This document shows positions 8,801 through 16,606 of a DNA stretch of 36,602 nucleotides, one piece after another. The notes beneath the pieces were generated by a model, which saw only the letters and a program-made list of their open reading frames with translations, did no database searches and was not told where the DNA came from. How positions within the stretch are numbered: the first letter of the stretch is position 1; each line of letters opens with the position of its first letter. Source of the DNA: Opitutales bacterium (GTDB lineage: Bacteria > Verrucomicrobiota > Verrucomicrobiia > Opitutales > Oceanipulchritudinaceae); assembly GCA_020831485.1 (NCBI GenBank), contig JAFIGG010000037.1:1-36602 (forward strand). Direction: 5' to 3'. The position numbers and the translations under genes were made by a program.

Positions 8801-10412
8801 CCCGCTGATCGCCAAGCTGCGTTATAGTGTTCCCGGAGTCACCCTGATTTCGCCGCCGCCGCACCACGATATTTATTCGATTGAGGATCTGGCCCAGTTG
8901 ATTTTCGACCTCAAGGAAGTCAATCCCCGCGCCAAGGTCACTGTGAAGCTGGTGTCCTGTTCTGGAGTCGGAACAGTCGCCGCCGGCGTTGCCAAGGCCT
9001 ATGCGGACGTGATTCTTATTTCCGGTCATGATGGGGGCACCGGTGCTTCGCCAATTTCTTCCATAAAACACGCTGGCTCGCCCTGGGAAATCGGCCTCTC
9101 CGAGGCGCATCAGGTGCTGATGATCAACGACCTTCGCAGTCGGGTTACTCTGCGCACGGACGGTGGCATGAAGACTGGTCGCGACATCGTTCTTGCGACC
9201 TTGCTGGGTGCGGAGGAATTCAATTTTGGCACCTCGGCCCTGATTGCCGGTGGCTGTGCGATGTTCCGGATTTGTCACCTGAACACCTGCCCGGTCGGCG
9301 TTGCGACCCAGCGCGAGGACCTGCGGGCGAAGTTCCGCGGCAAGCCGGAATACATCATCAATTATTTCAATGCCATTGCCCAGGATGTACGCATTCTGAT
9401 GAGCAAGCTCGGCTTCCGCACAATCGATGAAATGGTTGGGCGAACGGACCACATTCACCAGCTCAGCGATCCGCACAATAAGAAGACTACCTTTGTTGAC
9501 TTCAGTCGTATCCTGCATGCTGTCGATCCCACTTGGGAACAGCCACGCATCCATACCCGTGAGCGCAATGACCGCTTTGGCAATGAAGGCAACCTTGATG
9601 ACAATGTTCTGCAGGATGCCAAGGAAACTATCGCGCACAAAAAGCCGGTGTTTGAAGCTAAGTTCAAGATCGGCAATACCTGCCGCAATGTGGGTACCAA
9701 GATTTCCGGTGAAATCGCTTACCTGCACGGGAACCAGGGCATGGAGCCCGGAACTCTGCGCCTGCAGCTCAAAGGCAGCGCCGGGCAGGGCTTTGGCACC
9801 TTCCTCGTTCAGGGCGTTCGCCTCCACCTTGTTGGTGAAGCCAACGACTACGTTGGCAAAGGCATGGCCGGCGGTGAAATTATTGTTCACCCCGATACCG
9901 ATGGCGGATTCAACTGGCATGAGAACACGATTATCGGCAACACCTGCCTCTACGGCGCGACTGGAGGTTACCTGTTCGCCGCCGGCGAAGCGGGCGAGCG
10001 CTTTGCGGTTCGCAATTCCGGTGCGACAACGGTTATCGAAGGCATGGGCGACCACGGTTGCGAATACATGACCGGAGGAACCGTCGTCAGCCTGGACCGC
10101 GTTGGCGAGAACTTCGGTGCCGGCATGAGTGGCGGCGTTGCTTTTGTTTACGATCCGGCAAATGAGCTTGAACGTTTCGTAAACATGGAAATGGTTTCGA
10201 TCGCGCGGCTTGATGATCACTCTGAGATCATTTCACTGCGCAAGTTAATAGAAACCCATCTTAAGTTAACCGGCAGCCCCCGGGCCGCTGATATTCTGAA
10301 AGATTGGGGCAAGGCTTTGAATCACTTCCAGCGTGTTGCTCCGAACACCGCGCCGGAGGTCGATCGTCCGGTCTATGCATTTGACAACGGTCTCCAGCAG
10401 ATCACCGTCTGA
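5856..10412 (+). CDS. gltB: Glutamate synthase large (alpha) subunit
   Basis: GltB makes two glutamates from glutamine and 2-oxoglutarate. The 1518-aa protein (from the ATG at 5856) starts MYNHSKRAQGLYDPSFEHDACG. C21 is the expected N-terminal nucleophile of the class II glutaminase domain (about 21-430) after propeptide removal. A central domain (about 480-780), the FMN-binding synthase domain (about 860-1190; SLGAISPEMHETLA, SNSGEGGED) and the GXGXG beta-helix (about 1270-1460) follow. The [3Fe-4S] ligands C1134, C1140 and C1145 keep the family spacing C-x5-C-x4-C. In-frame ATGs at 5793 and 5829 would add a hydrophobic stretch that does not fit a cytosolic enzyme. No gltD small subunit follows; a CysJ-like diflavin reductase begins 23 nt downstream. 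NADPH- versus ferredoxin-type cannot be told by eye. Confidence 0.97.
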   Translation: MYNHSKRAQGLYDPSFEHDACGVGFIANIHGKASYEILDGAVTGLKNLAHRGAIDADAVTGDGAGIMTQIPYALIRDFLQEQGIAAPKNEDLAVGMFFMPLNQPEAQEKCKSAVEAAVAAEGLQFIAWRPVPIDHSCLGRKAENTRPEILQAIIARDAEITDEAFARRLLLVQKVCTRLAAQEVPDFYVVSLSHKTVTYKGLLNAPQVRKFFVDFKSKDYVTAFAIFHQRFATNTFPDWAKAQPFRVLAHNGEINTIRGNRNNMHAREASSSYGVWGDRYKDLMPMLQEDMSDSASFDNCLQLMTVGGRFIAGGVEIMLPAAWELKRNIPQELRDFYRYHALMMEPWDGPAAIVYSDGRYVGASLDRNGLRPARYKVYEDGTVILASEIGLIPHKGKVLQTGRLGPAKMLLVDMQEHKLYNDEQLKSQLSKAFDYGTWCKESIVKLDEMVKKPGQRKKATVSGKALPSLRVAHGYDLDEEEVVLRPMIESGKEPIASMGDDTPLAVFSRRPRLIYSYFKQLFAQVTNPAIDSLRERSVMSLKGFIGGRLGLFNNLVPDQQYVEMDSPILLDEEYDALLKVEFLKKRTLKLDTVFPVKEGPVGLEKALLQLRETVRKKVKDRSNRLIVLSDRKTDAAHAPIPMLLAVGAVHSELVERGQRIHCDILCESAEVRDVHQVVCTLGFGANAIYPYFVLDLIRSFVAEAADKGEEGKAPLSLEAALGNYRKAIDAGILKVMSKMGISTLFSYQGARIFEALGIDNRVMDECFPGTPSPISGMSYVDLAEETLRRHSEAYPESGFPELWHEGNLVVNKKGGEYHAWSSKVVSGMNSFIRKGGDYKAYQPYRDASDTHLPVTIKDLMRLDFKKGVSVPLDEVEPIEDIRRRFTTAGMSLGAISPEMHETLAIAMNRIGGKSNSGEGGEDPKRFRPYENGDNANSAIKQVASGRFGVTAEYLANSREIEIKVAQGAKPGEGGQLMGWKVSPLIAKLRYSVPGVTLISPPPHHDIYSIEDLAQLIFDLKEVNPRAKVTVKLVSCSGVGTVAAGVAKAYADVILISGHDGGTGASPISSIKHAGSPWEIGLSEAHQVLMINDLRSRVTLRTDGGMKTGRDIVLATLLGAEEFNFGTSALIAGGCAMFRICHLNTCPVGVATQREDLRAKFRGKPEYIINYFNAIAQDVRILMSKLGFRTIDEMVGRTDHIHQLSDPHNKKTTFVDFSRILHAVDPTWEQPRIHTRERNDRFGNEGNLDDNVLQDAKETIAHKKPVFEAKFKIGNTCRNVGTKISGEIAYLHGNQGMEPGTLRLQLKGSAGQGFGTFLVQGVRLHLVGEANDYVGKGMAGGEIIVHPDTDGGFNWHENTIIGNTCLYGATGGYLFAAGEAGERFAVRNSGATTVIEGMGDHGCEYMTGGTVVSLDRVGENFGAGMSGGVAFVYDPANELERFVNMEMVSIARLDDHSEIISLRKLIETHLKLTGSPRAADILKDWGKALNHFQRVAPNTAPEVDRPVYAFDNGLQQITV

Positions 10413-10435
10413 TATTCCTGTTTGGAAAACACACC

Positions 10436-12313
10436 ATGAGCAATCCAACATTCCAACTCCCCGACAATGCACCTTTTCGTCACGAGCAAAAGGTCGCACT
10501 GGGGGCCCTTGTTCCAACTCTGAGCGCCCAGCAGGCGTCCTGGTTGAGCGGCTATTTTGCCGCCGTTGCCCAGGCCTCCGGGGATGTCGTCACGGCGGCT
10601 GCTCCCGCTCCGGCTGCTCCCGCCGCTCCGAAACCGACCGTGCCCTTGACGGTTCTGTATGGCTCGGAATCCGGTAACTCCGAGGCCTGTGCCCAGGAGG
10701 TTTTAAAGGAAGCGGTTGCCGCCGGCTTCAAGGCTGAGGCAATCGATATGGGCGATTACAATCGCGAAAAGCTGGCCAAGGAAAAGCACCTGCTGGTCGT
10801 TGTGAGCACCTGGGGCGAGGGCGATCCACCGGAAAACGCGACCGATTTTTACGAGTTTGTAATGGGCGATGCCGCGCCGAAACTGGATGGACTCAAGTTC
10901 TCGGTTTGTGCTTTGGGCGATACCAGCTATGCGGACTTCTGCGAGTGCGGAAAACAGTTCGACAAGCGTTTTGAAGAGCTGGGAGGTACCCGCATTCTTG
11001 ATCGCGTTGACTGCGATGTTGATTACGAAACACCTTTTAAGGAGTGGCTCAAGGCAGCGATGCCGAAGATGGTTGAGCTTTCCGGAGTCAAGGAAGCGAA
11101 GGCCGAAGCCGACGCTGCCGCGGTGGCCGCGATGCCCGCCGTTTCAGTCGTTTCCGAAGGTCTGGCGACCGTTCCCACTGTGGAGCCCTATGGCAAAAAG
11201 AATCCTTTCCAATCAGAGCTGAAGAACCGTATTCTGCTCAATGGCCGAGGCTCTGCGAAAGAAACCTACCACCTTGAATTCTCGCTCGAAGGCTCCGGCC
11301 TAAGCTACAAGCCCGGCGATGTTCTGGGCATGTTCCCAACCAATTGCGAAGATGTGGTTGAGGCTGTGGCGCGGTCTGCCGGTTTCCGCGGCGATGAGAT
11401 TCGCGAGGATGAAAGTGGAGAGGTTCGCTCAATCCTGGAGATCCTCGAAACAGACTACGACATCACTACGCTGAATGCGAACCTGTTAAAGAAGTACCAG
11501 CCGACGGCTAAGTCCAAGGCACTCGACGACCTGCTGAAGCCCGACCACAAGGATAAATTGTCGGCATATCTTCACGGTCGTGAACTGCGCGACATGTTTG
11601 CCGATTTTCCACCGGCCGATGTGCTTTCGATGGATCAGTTCCTGGGCCTGCTGCGCAAAATGCCACCCCGGTTGTATTCGATCGCTTCGAGCATCAAAGC
11701 CCATCCGGACGAAGTGCACCTCACAGTGGGTGTTGTGCGTTACGAGACTCATGGCATAAGCCGCAAGGGGGTTTGCTCCTCCTACATGGCGGAGCGCCTG
11801 GCGGTTGGCGATGCCGCGCCGATCTATCTGCACCACAACAAGAATTTCTTCCTGCCGGAAGATCCCAACACCCGCACAATTATGGTCGGACCGGGTACCG
11901 GTATCGCCCCTTTCCGCGCATTTATCGAGGAGCGGGCGGAGATCGGGGCGAAGGGCGACAACTGGTTGTTCTTTGGAGACCAGCACTTCAACAGCGACTT
12001 CCTCTATCAACTGGAATGGCAGGACTACATGAAAAAGGGAATCCTGTCCCGAATGGACGTGGCCTTCTCGCGCGACACCGATGAAAAGGTCTATGTCCAG
12101 CACCGCATGACGGAGCAGGCGAAGGACCTCTACACCTGGCTCGAAGAGGGTGCTTACTTCTACGTTTGTGGCGATGCCAGCCGCATGGCCAAGGATGTGC
12201 ATGAGGCCCTGATTGGCGTTTATCAGACTCAGGGCGGTTTGTCGCGTGAGGCGGCGGAGGACAAGGTCAAACAATTGCAGAAAGACAAGCGCTACCAGCG
12301 CGACGTTTACTGA
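10436..12313 (+). CDS. CysJ-like NADPH-dependent diflavin reductase (sulfite reductase flavoprotein family)
   Basis: This 625-aa soluble protein is built like the sulfite reductase flavoprotein CysJ. The N-terminal helix has QASWLSGYFAA (about 34-44), followed by an Ala/Pro linker (53-69). A flavodoxin-type FMN domain follows (about 71-210; LYGSESGNSE and STWGEGDPPENA). The FAD domain with its connecting region has RLYSIASS at 412-419. The NADPH domain has GPGTGIAPFRAF from 485 and YVCGDASRMAKDVHEAL, and the chain ends in an aromatic residue (Y625). Such proteins pass electrons from NADPH through FAD and FMN to a partner, usually the sulfite reductase hemoprotein. No cysI/sir gene is here. 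The gene sits 23 nt after gltB, so it may reduce glutamate synthase or a carrier for it. That role is inference. Confidence 0.9.
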   Translation: MSNPTFQLPDNAPFRHEQKVALGALVPTLSAQQASWLSGYFAAVAQASGDVVTAAAPAPAAPAAPKPTVPLTVLYGSESGNSEACAQEVLKEAVAAGFKAEAIDMGDYNREKLAKEKHLLVVVSTWGEGDPPENATDFYEFVMGDAAPKLDGLKFSVCALGDTSYADFCECGKQFDKRFEELGGTRILDRVDCDVDYETPFKEWLKAAMPKMVELSGVKEAKAEADAAAVAAMPAVSVVSEGLATVPTVEPYGKKNPFQSELKNRILLNGRGSAKETYHLEFSLEGSGLSYKPGDVLGMFPTNCEDVVEAVARSAGFRGDEIREDESGEVRSILEILETDYDITTLNANLLKKYQPTAKSKALDDLLKPDHKDKLSAYLHGRELRDMFADFPPADVLSMDQFLGLLRKMPPRLYSIASSIKAHPDEVHLTVGVVRYETHGISRKGVCSSYMAERLAVGDAAPIYLHHNKNFFLPEDPNTRTIMVGPGTGIAPFRAFIEERAEIGAKGDNWLFFGDQHFNSDFLYQLEWQDYMKKGILSRMDVAFSRDTDEKVYVQHRMTEQAKDLYTWLEEGAYFYVCGDASRMAKDVHEALIGVYQTQGGLSREAAEDKVKQLQKDKRYQRDVY

Positions 12314-12317
12314 GCCA

Positions 12318-13220
12318 ATGGCTATGCATCGGGAACTGGCAGCGGTGGTCCATGAACTGAAGCGTTTGCGGCGGCAGGGCGTGGATGCCATTCCGATTTC
12401 CGAGGAAACCCTTGCTCAGCTGCGCAAGCGCTTCCCAATACGGCCCCGGACAGAGCTTTCCGGGGCAGGGGGCGCCCCGCCCCCTGTTGCAGCCAGCTCA
12501 GGCCTTCCAGCCACCACAGCCAAACCCAGACCCAGTATTGCCAAGGCAAAGCCCCCTGAGCCGCAGACGCCACCGCCTCCGGTGGTAACTCTGGCGGGCG
12601 ACGATAAAAAGCCGCAATGGGAGTCGCTGAAAGAACAGGTGCTAAGTGATGCCTTTTGCCGCTCGCAGTTGAAGCCAGGGAAGAACCTCGTTTTTGGCGT
12701 TGGGTCGCTGGATGCGGATATCTTCTTTTGTGGCGAAGCCCCCGGAGCAGAAGAGGAGGAACAGTCAGAGCCCTTTGTCGGCCCAGCCGGCAAGTTGCTG
12801 ACCAAGATCATCCAGGCAATGGGTCTGAGCCGGGAGAAGGTTTACATCGGCAACATCATGAACTTTCGCCCGCCATTGCCGAGCGCGGTTGGCAATCGGC
12901 CGCCAACCCCCGAGGAAATGGCTTACTGCCTGCCTTACCTGAAGGCTCAGTTGGCCATCATTAAGCCAAAGGTCGTTGTGGCATTGGGCAAGACTGCTGT
13001 CGACGGTCTGCTCGGCCCGGATCCCAAGCGCCGCATGGGGCAGATCCGGGGTCAATGGCAGAGCTTTGAAGAAACCCCTCTGATGGCCACCTATCATCCC
13101 AGCTACCTGCTGCGAAATGAGTCCATGAAAGCCAAACGCATGGTCTGGGAAGACATGCTGCTGGTCATGGAAAAAGTCGGCCTGCCCATTTCGGAAAAAC
13201 AACAGGGGTATTTCAAGTAG
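12318..13220 (+). CDS. Family-4-like uracil-DNA glycosylase, predicted to lack the [4Fe-4S] cluster
   Basis: This 300-aa protein has a basic N-terminal helix, a Pro/Ala-rich linker (about 50-95) and a C-terminal UDG domain. The family-4 motifs are clear: CGEAPG (138-143) with [19 protein letters not shown] (179-186), VVALGKTA, and YHPSYLLR with the catalytic-loop HPS at 260-262. UDGs remove uracil from DNA in base-excision repair. Family 4 normally holds [4Fe-4S] with four cysteines. Here the only Cys residues are C114, C138 and C204. C138 is in the GEAPG strand, and the usual KCRPP cysteine is F183, so two ligands are missing. ATGs at 12318 and 12324 both fit; the first lies 4 nt after the reductase stop, so the genes are cotranscribed. 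The frame stays open further upstream inside the reductase gene, but that is only frame shadow. Confidence 0.88.
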   Translation: MAMHRELAAVVHELKRLRRQGVDAIPISEETLAQLRKRFPIRPRTELSGAGGAPPPVAASSGLPATTAKPRPSIAKAKPPEPQTPPPPVVTLAGDDKKPQWESLKEQVLSDAFCRSQLKPGKNLVFGVGSLDADIFFCGEAPGAEEEEQSEPFVGPAGKLLTKIIQAMGLSREKVYIGNIMNFRPPLPSAVGNRPPTPEEMAYCLPYLKAQLAIIKPKVVVALGKTAVDGLLGPDPKRRMGQIRGQWQSFEETPLMATYHPSYLLRNESMKAKRMVWEDMLLVMEKVGLPISEKQQGYFK

Positions 13221-13241
13221 CTGCAGCGGTCCCCGCAGCAG
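13221..13241 (+). terminator. Hairpin directly after the UDG stop codon
   Basis: Two paired blocks (CTGC/GCAG and GCGG/CCGC), separated by a single A·A mismatch, enclose a TCC loop. The hairpin begins at the first base after the TAG of the UDG gene. There is no T-run behind it, so it is either a weak terminator or an mRNA 3'-end stabiliser for the gltB-reductase-UDG transcript. Confidence 0.4.
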
Positions 13242-13272
13242 AACGGCGGGATAGGAAGGGGCCTGGAAATTC

Positions 13273-13293
13273 CGCGCCCTCGGGACGGGCGCG
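13273..13293. terminator. GC-rich hairpin between convergent UDG and ABC ATPase genes
   Basis: Perfect 7-bp arms CGCGCCC (13273-13279) and GGGCGCG (13287-13293) flank a 7-nt loop. It lies just beyond the stop codon of the leftward ABC ATPase gene. No U-tract follows on either strand, so function as a terminator is plausible but unproven. Confidence 0.4.
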
Positions 13294-13294
13294 C

Positions 13295-14077
13295 CTACTC
13301 GATCGCCAACAGAATCGGATACTGCGAATCCGGGACGTCGACCTTTTGAAAGGGCAGTCCGTAAGTACTTTCGAGGATTTCGGGCTCCAGGACCTTGGCG
13401 GCATCGCCTTCGGCGATGCATTGGCCGTCACGGAGCAGGACACAGTAATCGGCAAAGCGACGCGCCAGGTTGATGTCGTGCAGGACCATGATGACGGTAG
13501 TGCCCGCATCTGCTTGCTGGCGACACAGTTGGAGCACTTTGCGCTGGTGGACCAGGTCGAGGTTGTTGGCCGGTTCATCCAGTAGCCAGCAGGTTTCGGT
13601 CGGATCCTCGGCGTGCTGAATCTGGACCAGTGTGCGGGCGATTTGGACCCGCTGTTTTTCACCGCCGGACAAGGTGGTGTAGTCGCGCTGTGCGAGGTCC
13701 TTCAACTCCAGTTGCTCAAGGGCCGAGCGGGTGCGCTGCCGGTCGCTGGAACCCGCCTGTTTTCCGGAATGGGGCAGTCGGCCTAGTAAGACCACTTCCT
13801 CGGCACTGAAAGAAAAATCCAGATGGGTTTCCTGGTGGAGGAAGGCCCGGTGCCGCCCCAGCCATTGCACCGAAAGGGAATGCAGGTTCTGTTCAGACCA
13901 GAACACCTCGCCGGAACTGCTGTCCCATTCCCCTGAGAGCAGTTTGAGCAGACTTGATTTGCCGGCCCCGTTGGGTCCCAGTATAATGCTGACCTTGCCC
14001 GGTGGAAAGCACAGCGAGACATCGCTGAGAATGGCCTTCTCGCCCTTGCGCAGATGAACTTTACGGGTTGCTAGCAC
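13295..14077 (-). CDS. ABC transporter ATP-binding protein, heme/iron-complex importer type (HmuV-like)
   Basis: This 260-aa ATPase subunit would power a membrane importer. Numbered from the GTG at 14077: Walker A GPNGAGKS 34-41, Q-loop Q82, signature LSGGE 136-140, Walker B with WLLDEP 164-169, and H-loop H200 (VLHDINLA). The insertion between signature and Walker B (ARTLVQIQHAEDPTETCW) and the phrase NNLDLVHQ are typical of HmuV hemin ATPases. A GTG at 14113 would extend it by 12 residues and overlap the upstream oxidase by 32 nt. I prefer GTG 14077 because it gives the usual start (MLATRKVHL). The partner permease and binding protein are not adjacent, so the substrate is only inferred. Confidence 0.82.
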   Translation of the reverse strand: MLATRKVHLRKGEKAILSDVSLCFPPGKVSIILGPNGAGKSSLLKLLSGEWDSSSGEVFWSEQNLHSLSVQWLGRHRAFLHQETHLDFSFSAEEVVLLGRLPHSGKQAGSSDRQRTRSALEQLELKDLAQRDYTTLSGGEKQRVQIARTLVQIQHAEDPTETCWLLDEPANNLDLVHQRKVLQLCRQQADAGTTVIMVLHDINLARRFADYCVLLRDGQCIAEGDAAKVLEPEILESTYGLPFQKVDVPDSQYPILLAIE

Positions 14078-14081
14078 AGCT

Positions 14082-15554
14082 TCAATGATCCCAGGGCATG
14101 CGCACCTGCTCACGCGGGAAATCCCACACTTCGCAGGGTTGGAATTGTTTGTCCGGGTTCAGAATGCCATTTGGGTCCAGGGCATTTTTGATTGCCTGCA
14201 TGGCACGGATTTCCGCCGGCGAATGTTGCAGTTCAAGGAAGGGGCTTTTGGCCAGGCCGATGCCGTGTTCGCCGGTGATGGCTCCCCCCAGTTCAATCAC
14301 TTTTTCCATCAGCAGGCGGATGCCCTTGCGGGCCCGCTCACACTGATCAGGAGTCGAGCGGTCATACATTATGTGGACGTGGAAATTGCCGTCCATCGCA
14401 TGCCCAAAGGTGGGCGTAGCGAGCCCCGTTTCGGCCTTCAGGGCCAGGGTGTAGTCGAGCAAGGCCTGTTGTGAGCCCACTGGGACAACGATGTCTTCGT
14501 TCAGCTTGTCCGGCCCCAGTTGGAACATCGCCTGCGAGCAACCCCGGCGAATTGTCCAGAGTGTCTCGGCGGAATCGGCGCTTTCGGCGCGCAGGCAGGC
14601 GCCGCCCCCCTGGCTCAGCAAATCTTCTATCCGCTGCAGATCCAGCTTCACCGCATCCGCCGGGCCATCGACCTCGATTAGCAGCAGTGCCGGTGCCGGG
14701 TCCGAGGCGAGTGCCCGCGCCAACGGATCCGGCAGGGCCGCTAGCTTTTCCGGTGCCTGCTTTTTCCAGAAGGCGTGGGTGCAGGCCAGCGTTTGCTGGT
14801 CGAGAAACTCAAGAATGCTCGGTTGCACCCGGGCTCGAAATAAGGATTGAACCGCTGCCAGTGCCCCAGCGTCGTTGTTAAAACTCGCCACCAGCACCGC
14901 ACTGGTCGCCGGACGTGGAATCAAGCGCATCACTGCGCCGGTGATGACCCCCAACATGCCCTCGGAGCCCACCCAGAGGTCGCGGACGTTGAAACCTGAG
15001 ACGTATTTGCGCAGGTCCGCTCCCCAGCGCACAAATTCACCCGTTGGAAGGAAGCCTTCGAGGCTCAGCACATAGTCGCGGATAACCCCGTATTTGGCGC
15101 CCCGCAGTCCGCCCGCATTTGTGGCCAGGGCGCCGCCTATCGTGGCGTATTTTTTGGAGCCCGGATCCGGCGGAAAAAAGAGGCCCTCCGCTGCCGCCGC
15201 CTGATCTATGGCCTCAATCGTGACCCCCGGTTGAACATAGACCATTTGTCCAAGGGGATCGACCTGCAGTTCCTTCCAGCCCGACAAGTCGATCACCCAG
15301 CCGCCGGTCACAGGTGAGGCCGCACCGGTGGTTGCCGATCCCGCACCGCGAACCGTAACCGGCACGCGGTGTTGGTTGGCCAATTCGAGCACACAGCCCA
15401 CTGCTTCTTCGTCGACCGGTGTGATTACCGCTGAGGGCAGGCGTGACAGGCGCAGATTGTCCATCGACGCGCGGTAGCGATTGGCCTCATCGGTCCACAC
15501 CTGCCCGCTGCCCAGGCGGCGGATCAGGTCTTTGGTAGCGGCTTCGGTATTCAT
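14082..15554 (-). CDS. FAD-linked oxidase, GlcD / D-lactate dehydrogenase family
   Basis: This is a 490-aa cytosolic flavoenzyme that oxidises a 2-hydroxy acid such as glycolate or D-lactate. The PCMH-type FAD-binding domain covers about 40-215 (TVRGAGSATTGAA, QPGVTIEAID, YATIGGALATNAGGLRGAKYG). The C-terminal substrate domain has GHAMDGNFHVHI (usually GHxGDGN(I/L)H) and TGEHGIGLAKS. I start at the ATG at 15554 (MNTEAATKDLI). The frame stays open up to 15644, but that extension is hydrophobic, unlike the family, and runs into the divergent ilvE promoter region. The ABC ATPase follows directly. GlcE/GlcF-type partner subunits are not present, so it may work alone. Which hydroxy acid it uses cannot be told from sequence. 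Confidence 0.9.
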   Translation of the reverse strand: MNTEAATKDLIRRLGSGQVWTDEANRYRASMDNLRLSRLPSAVITPVDEEAVGCVLELANQHRVPVTVRGAGSATTGAASPVTGGWVIDLSGWKELQVDPLGQMVYVQPGVTIEAIDQAAAAEGLFFPPDPGSKKYATIGGALATNAGGLRGAKYGVIRDYVLSLEGFLPTGEFVRWGADLRKYVSGFNVRDLWVGSEGMLGVITGAVMRLIPRPATSAVLVASFNNDAGALAAVQSLFRARVQPSILEFLDQQTLACTHAFWKKQAPEKLAALPDPLARALASDPAPALLLIEVDGPADAVKLDLQRIEDLLSQGGGACLRAESADSAETLWTIRRGCSQAMFQLGPDKLNEDIVVPVGSQQALLDYTLALKAETGLATPTFGHAMDGNFHVHIMYDRSTPDQCERARKGIRLLMEKVIELGGAITGEHGIGLAKSPFLELQHSPAEIRAMQAIKNALDPNGILNPDKQFQPCEVWDFPREQVRMPWDH

Positions 15555-15624
15555 GGAAGGTTTCAAGATGGAAAGGGAAACCGCCTTCAGCAACAGCGAA
15601 TTTAGCGTGAAGCCCTGCAATCTC

Positions 15625-15653
15625 TTGACCATTGCTGGAATCAAGCCTTTAAA
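15625..15653 (+). promoter_or_regulatory. Sigma-70-type promoter for the class IV aminotransferase
   Basis: The -35 TTGACC (15625-15630) and -10 TTTAAA (15648-15653) are separated by 17 bp. Transcription would begin near 15660, only about four bases before the ATG at 15664, which predicts a nearly leaderless mRNA. Confidence 0.5.
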
Positions 15654-15663
15654 ACAGTCGCAT

Positions 15664-16530
15664 ATGAAAGTCTTTCTGAATGGTTCCTTTGTCGATCAAG
15701 CGGATGCGAAAATCTCGGTTTTCGACCACGGTTTGCTGTATGGAGACGGTGTGTTCGAGGGGATTCGTTTATATAAAGGCTGTGTGTTCAAGCTTGAGGA
15801 GCATCTGGAGCGCCTGGAGAAATCCGCCAAGGCCATTCTGCTGAAGATGCCCTGGAGCCGTAAAGAGATCTCGGATGCCGTTTGTGCCTCCTGTCGCGAG
15901 AATGGTCTCAAGGATGGTTACATCCGTTTGATCGTGACCCGTGGCGTCGGCAACCTGGGCCTTAGCCACAAAAATTGCAAAGACCCCCAGTTGATCATCA
16001 TCGCGGACAAAATTACCCTGTATCCGCAGGAATTTTATGACAACGGCCTGAAGATTATTACGTCTCCGACCCGCCGTATGAATCCGGCTGCCCTGCCGCC
16101 GATGGTTAAATCGCTGAATTACCTCAACAATATTCTCGCCAAGGCCGATGCTATGCAGGCGGGCTGTCTGGAAGCCATCATGCTGAACGATCAGGGCTAC
16201 GTAGCGGAGTGCACTGGCGACAATATCTTCATTCGCCATGGCGACCGCTGGATGACGCCTCCCTACCATGCAGGCGCGCTGAAAGGGATCACCCGGGGCG
16301 CGGTGCTTGAGTTGATGGCCGACATGGACATCACGGTCGATGAGGTCAACCTGACCCGTTATGAAGTCTGGACCGCAGACGAAATGTTCCTCACTGGAAC
16401 CGCCGCTGAAGTCATTCCGGTGGTCGATGTGGATGGACGTGTTATCGGAGATGGCACGCCAGGTGCTGCGACAGCAAAACTGTTGGACGCTTTCCATAAG
16501 AAAGTCTGTGTCGACGGCACCATGATTTAA
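15664..16530 (+). CDS. ilvE: Branched-chain-type class IV PLP aminotransferase
   Basis: This 288-aa fold-type IV PLP enzyme probably transfers amino groups between glutamate and branched-chain 2-oxo acids. Visible family features are FDHGLLYGDGVFEGIR (20-35), the Schiff-base lysine K149 in MVKSLNYLNN, CLEAIMLNDQGYVAECTGDNIF, and FLTGTAAEVIPV near the C-terminus. The ATG at 15664 gives the classical start (MKVFLNGSFV). The frame remains open upstream to 15481, but that part overlaps the divergent oxidase. D-amino-acid aminotransferase and aminodeoxychorismate lyase share this fold. The YGDGVFEGIR start and the length favour IlvE, but I cannot exclude a D-amino-acid enzyme. It has its own promoter, and 76 nt separate it from mcsA. 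Confidence 0.85.
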   Translation: MKVFLNGSFVDQADAKISVFDHGLLYGDGVFEGIRLYKGCVFKLEEHLERLEKSAKAILLKMPWSRKEISDAVCASCRENGLKDGYIRLIVTRGVGNLGLSHKNCKDPQLIIIADKITLYPQEFYDNGLKIITSPTRRMNPAALPPMVKSLNYLNNILAKADAMQAGCLEAIMLNDQGYVAECTGDNIFIRHGDRWMTPPYHAGALKGITRGAVLELMADMDITVDEVNLTRYEVWTADEMFLTGTAAEVIPVVDVDGRVIGDGTPGAATAKLLDAFHKKVCVDGTMI

Positions 16531-16557
16531 TCGGGTTTCCACACCCATTTGCTCCGT

Positions 16558-16582
16558 GCCTGCGATCAGGCTGGAAATTTCC
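16558..16582 (+). promoter_or_regulatory. Small hairpin plus palindrome between ilvE and mcsA
   Basis: GCCTG (16558-16562) and CAGGC (16567-16571) form a 5-bp stem with a CGAT loop. The perfect palindrome GGAAATTTCC (16573-16582) follows at once. The hairpin could be a weak ilvE terminator. The palindrome lies about 25 bp before mcsA and could be a protein-binding site for the stress operon. Neither function is demonstrated. Confidence 0.3.
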
Positions 16583-16606
16583 GTGGAAACGAAGTAGATT
16601 CAAAAT

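Noticed and set aside
8331-10220. A 629-codon open frame on the minus strand inside gltB
   Set aside because: It lies wholly opposite a clear gltB with intact motifs, and its translation has no recognisable domain. Long antisense frames are expected from the codon bias of GC-rich genes.
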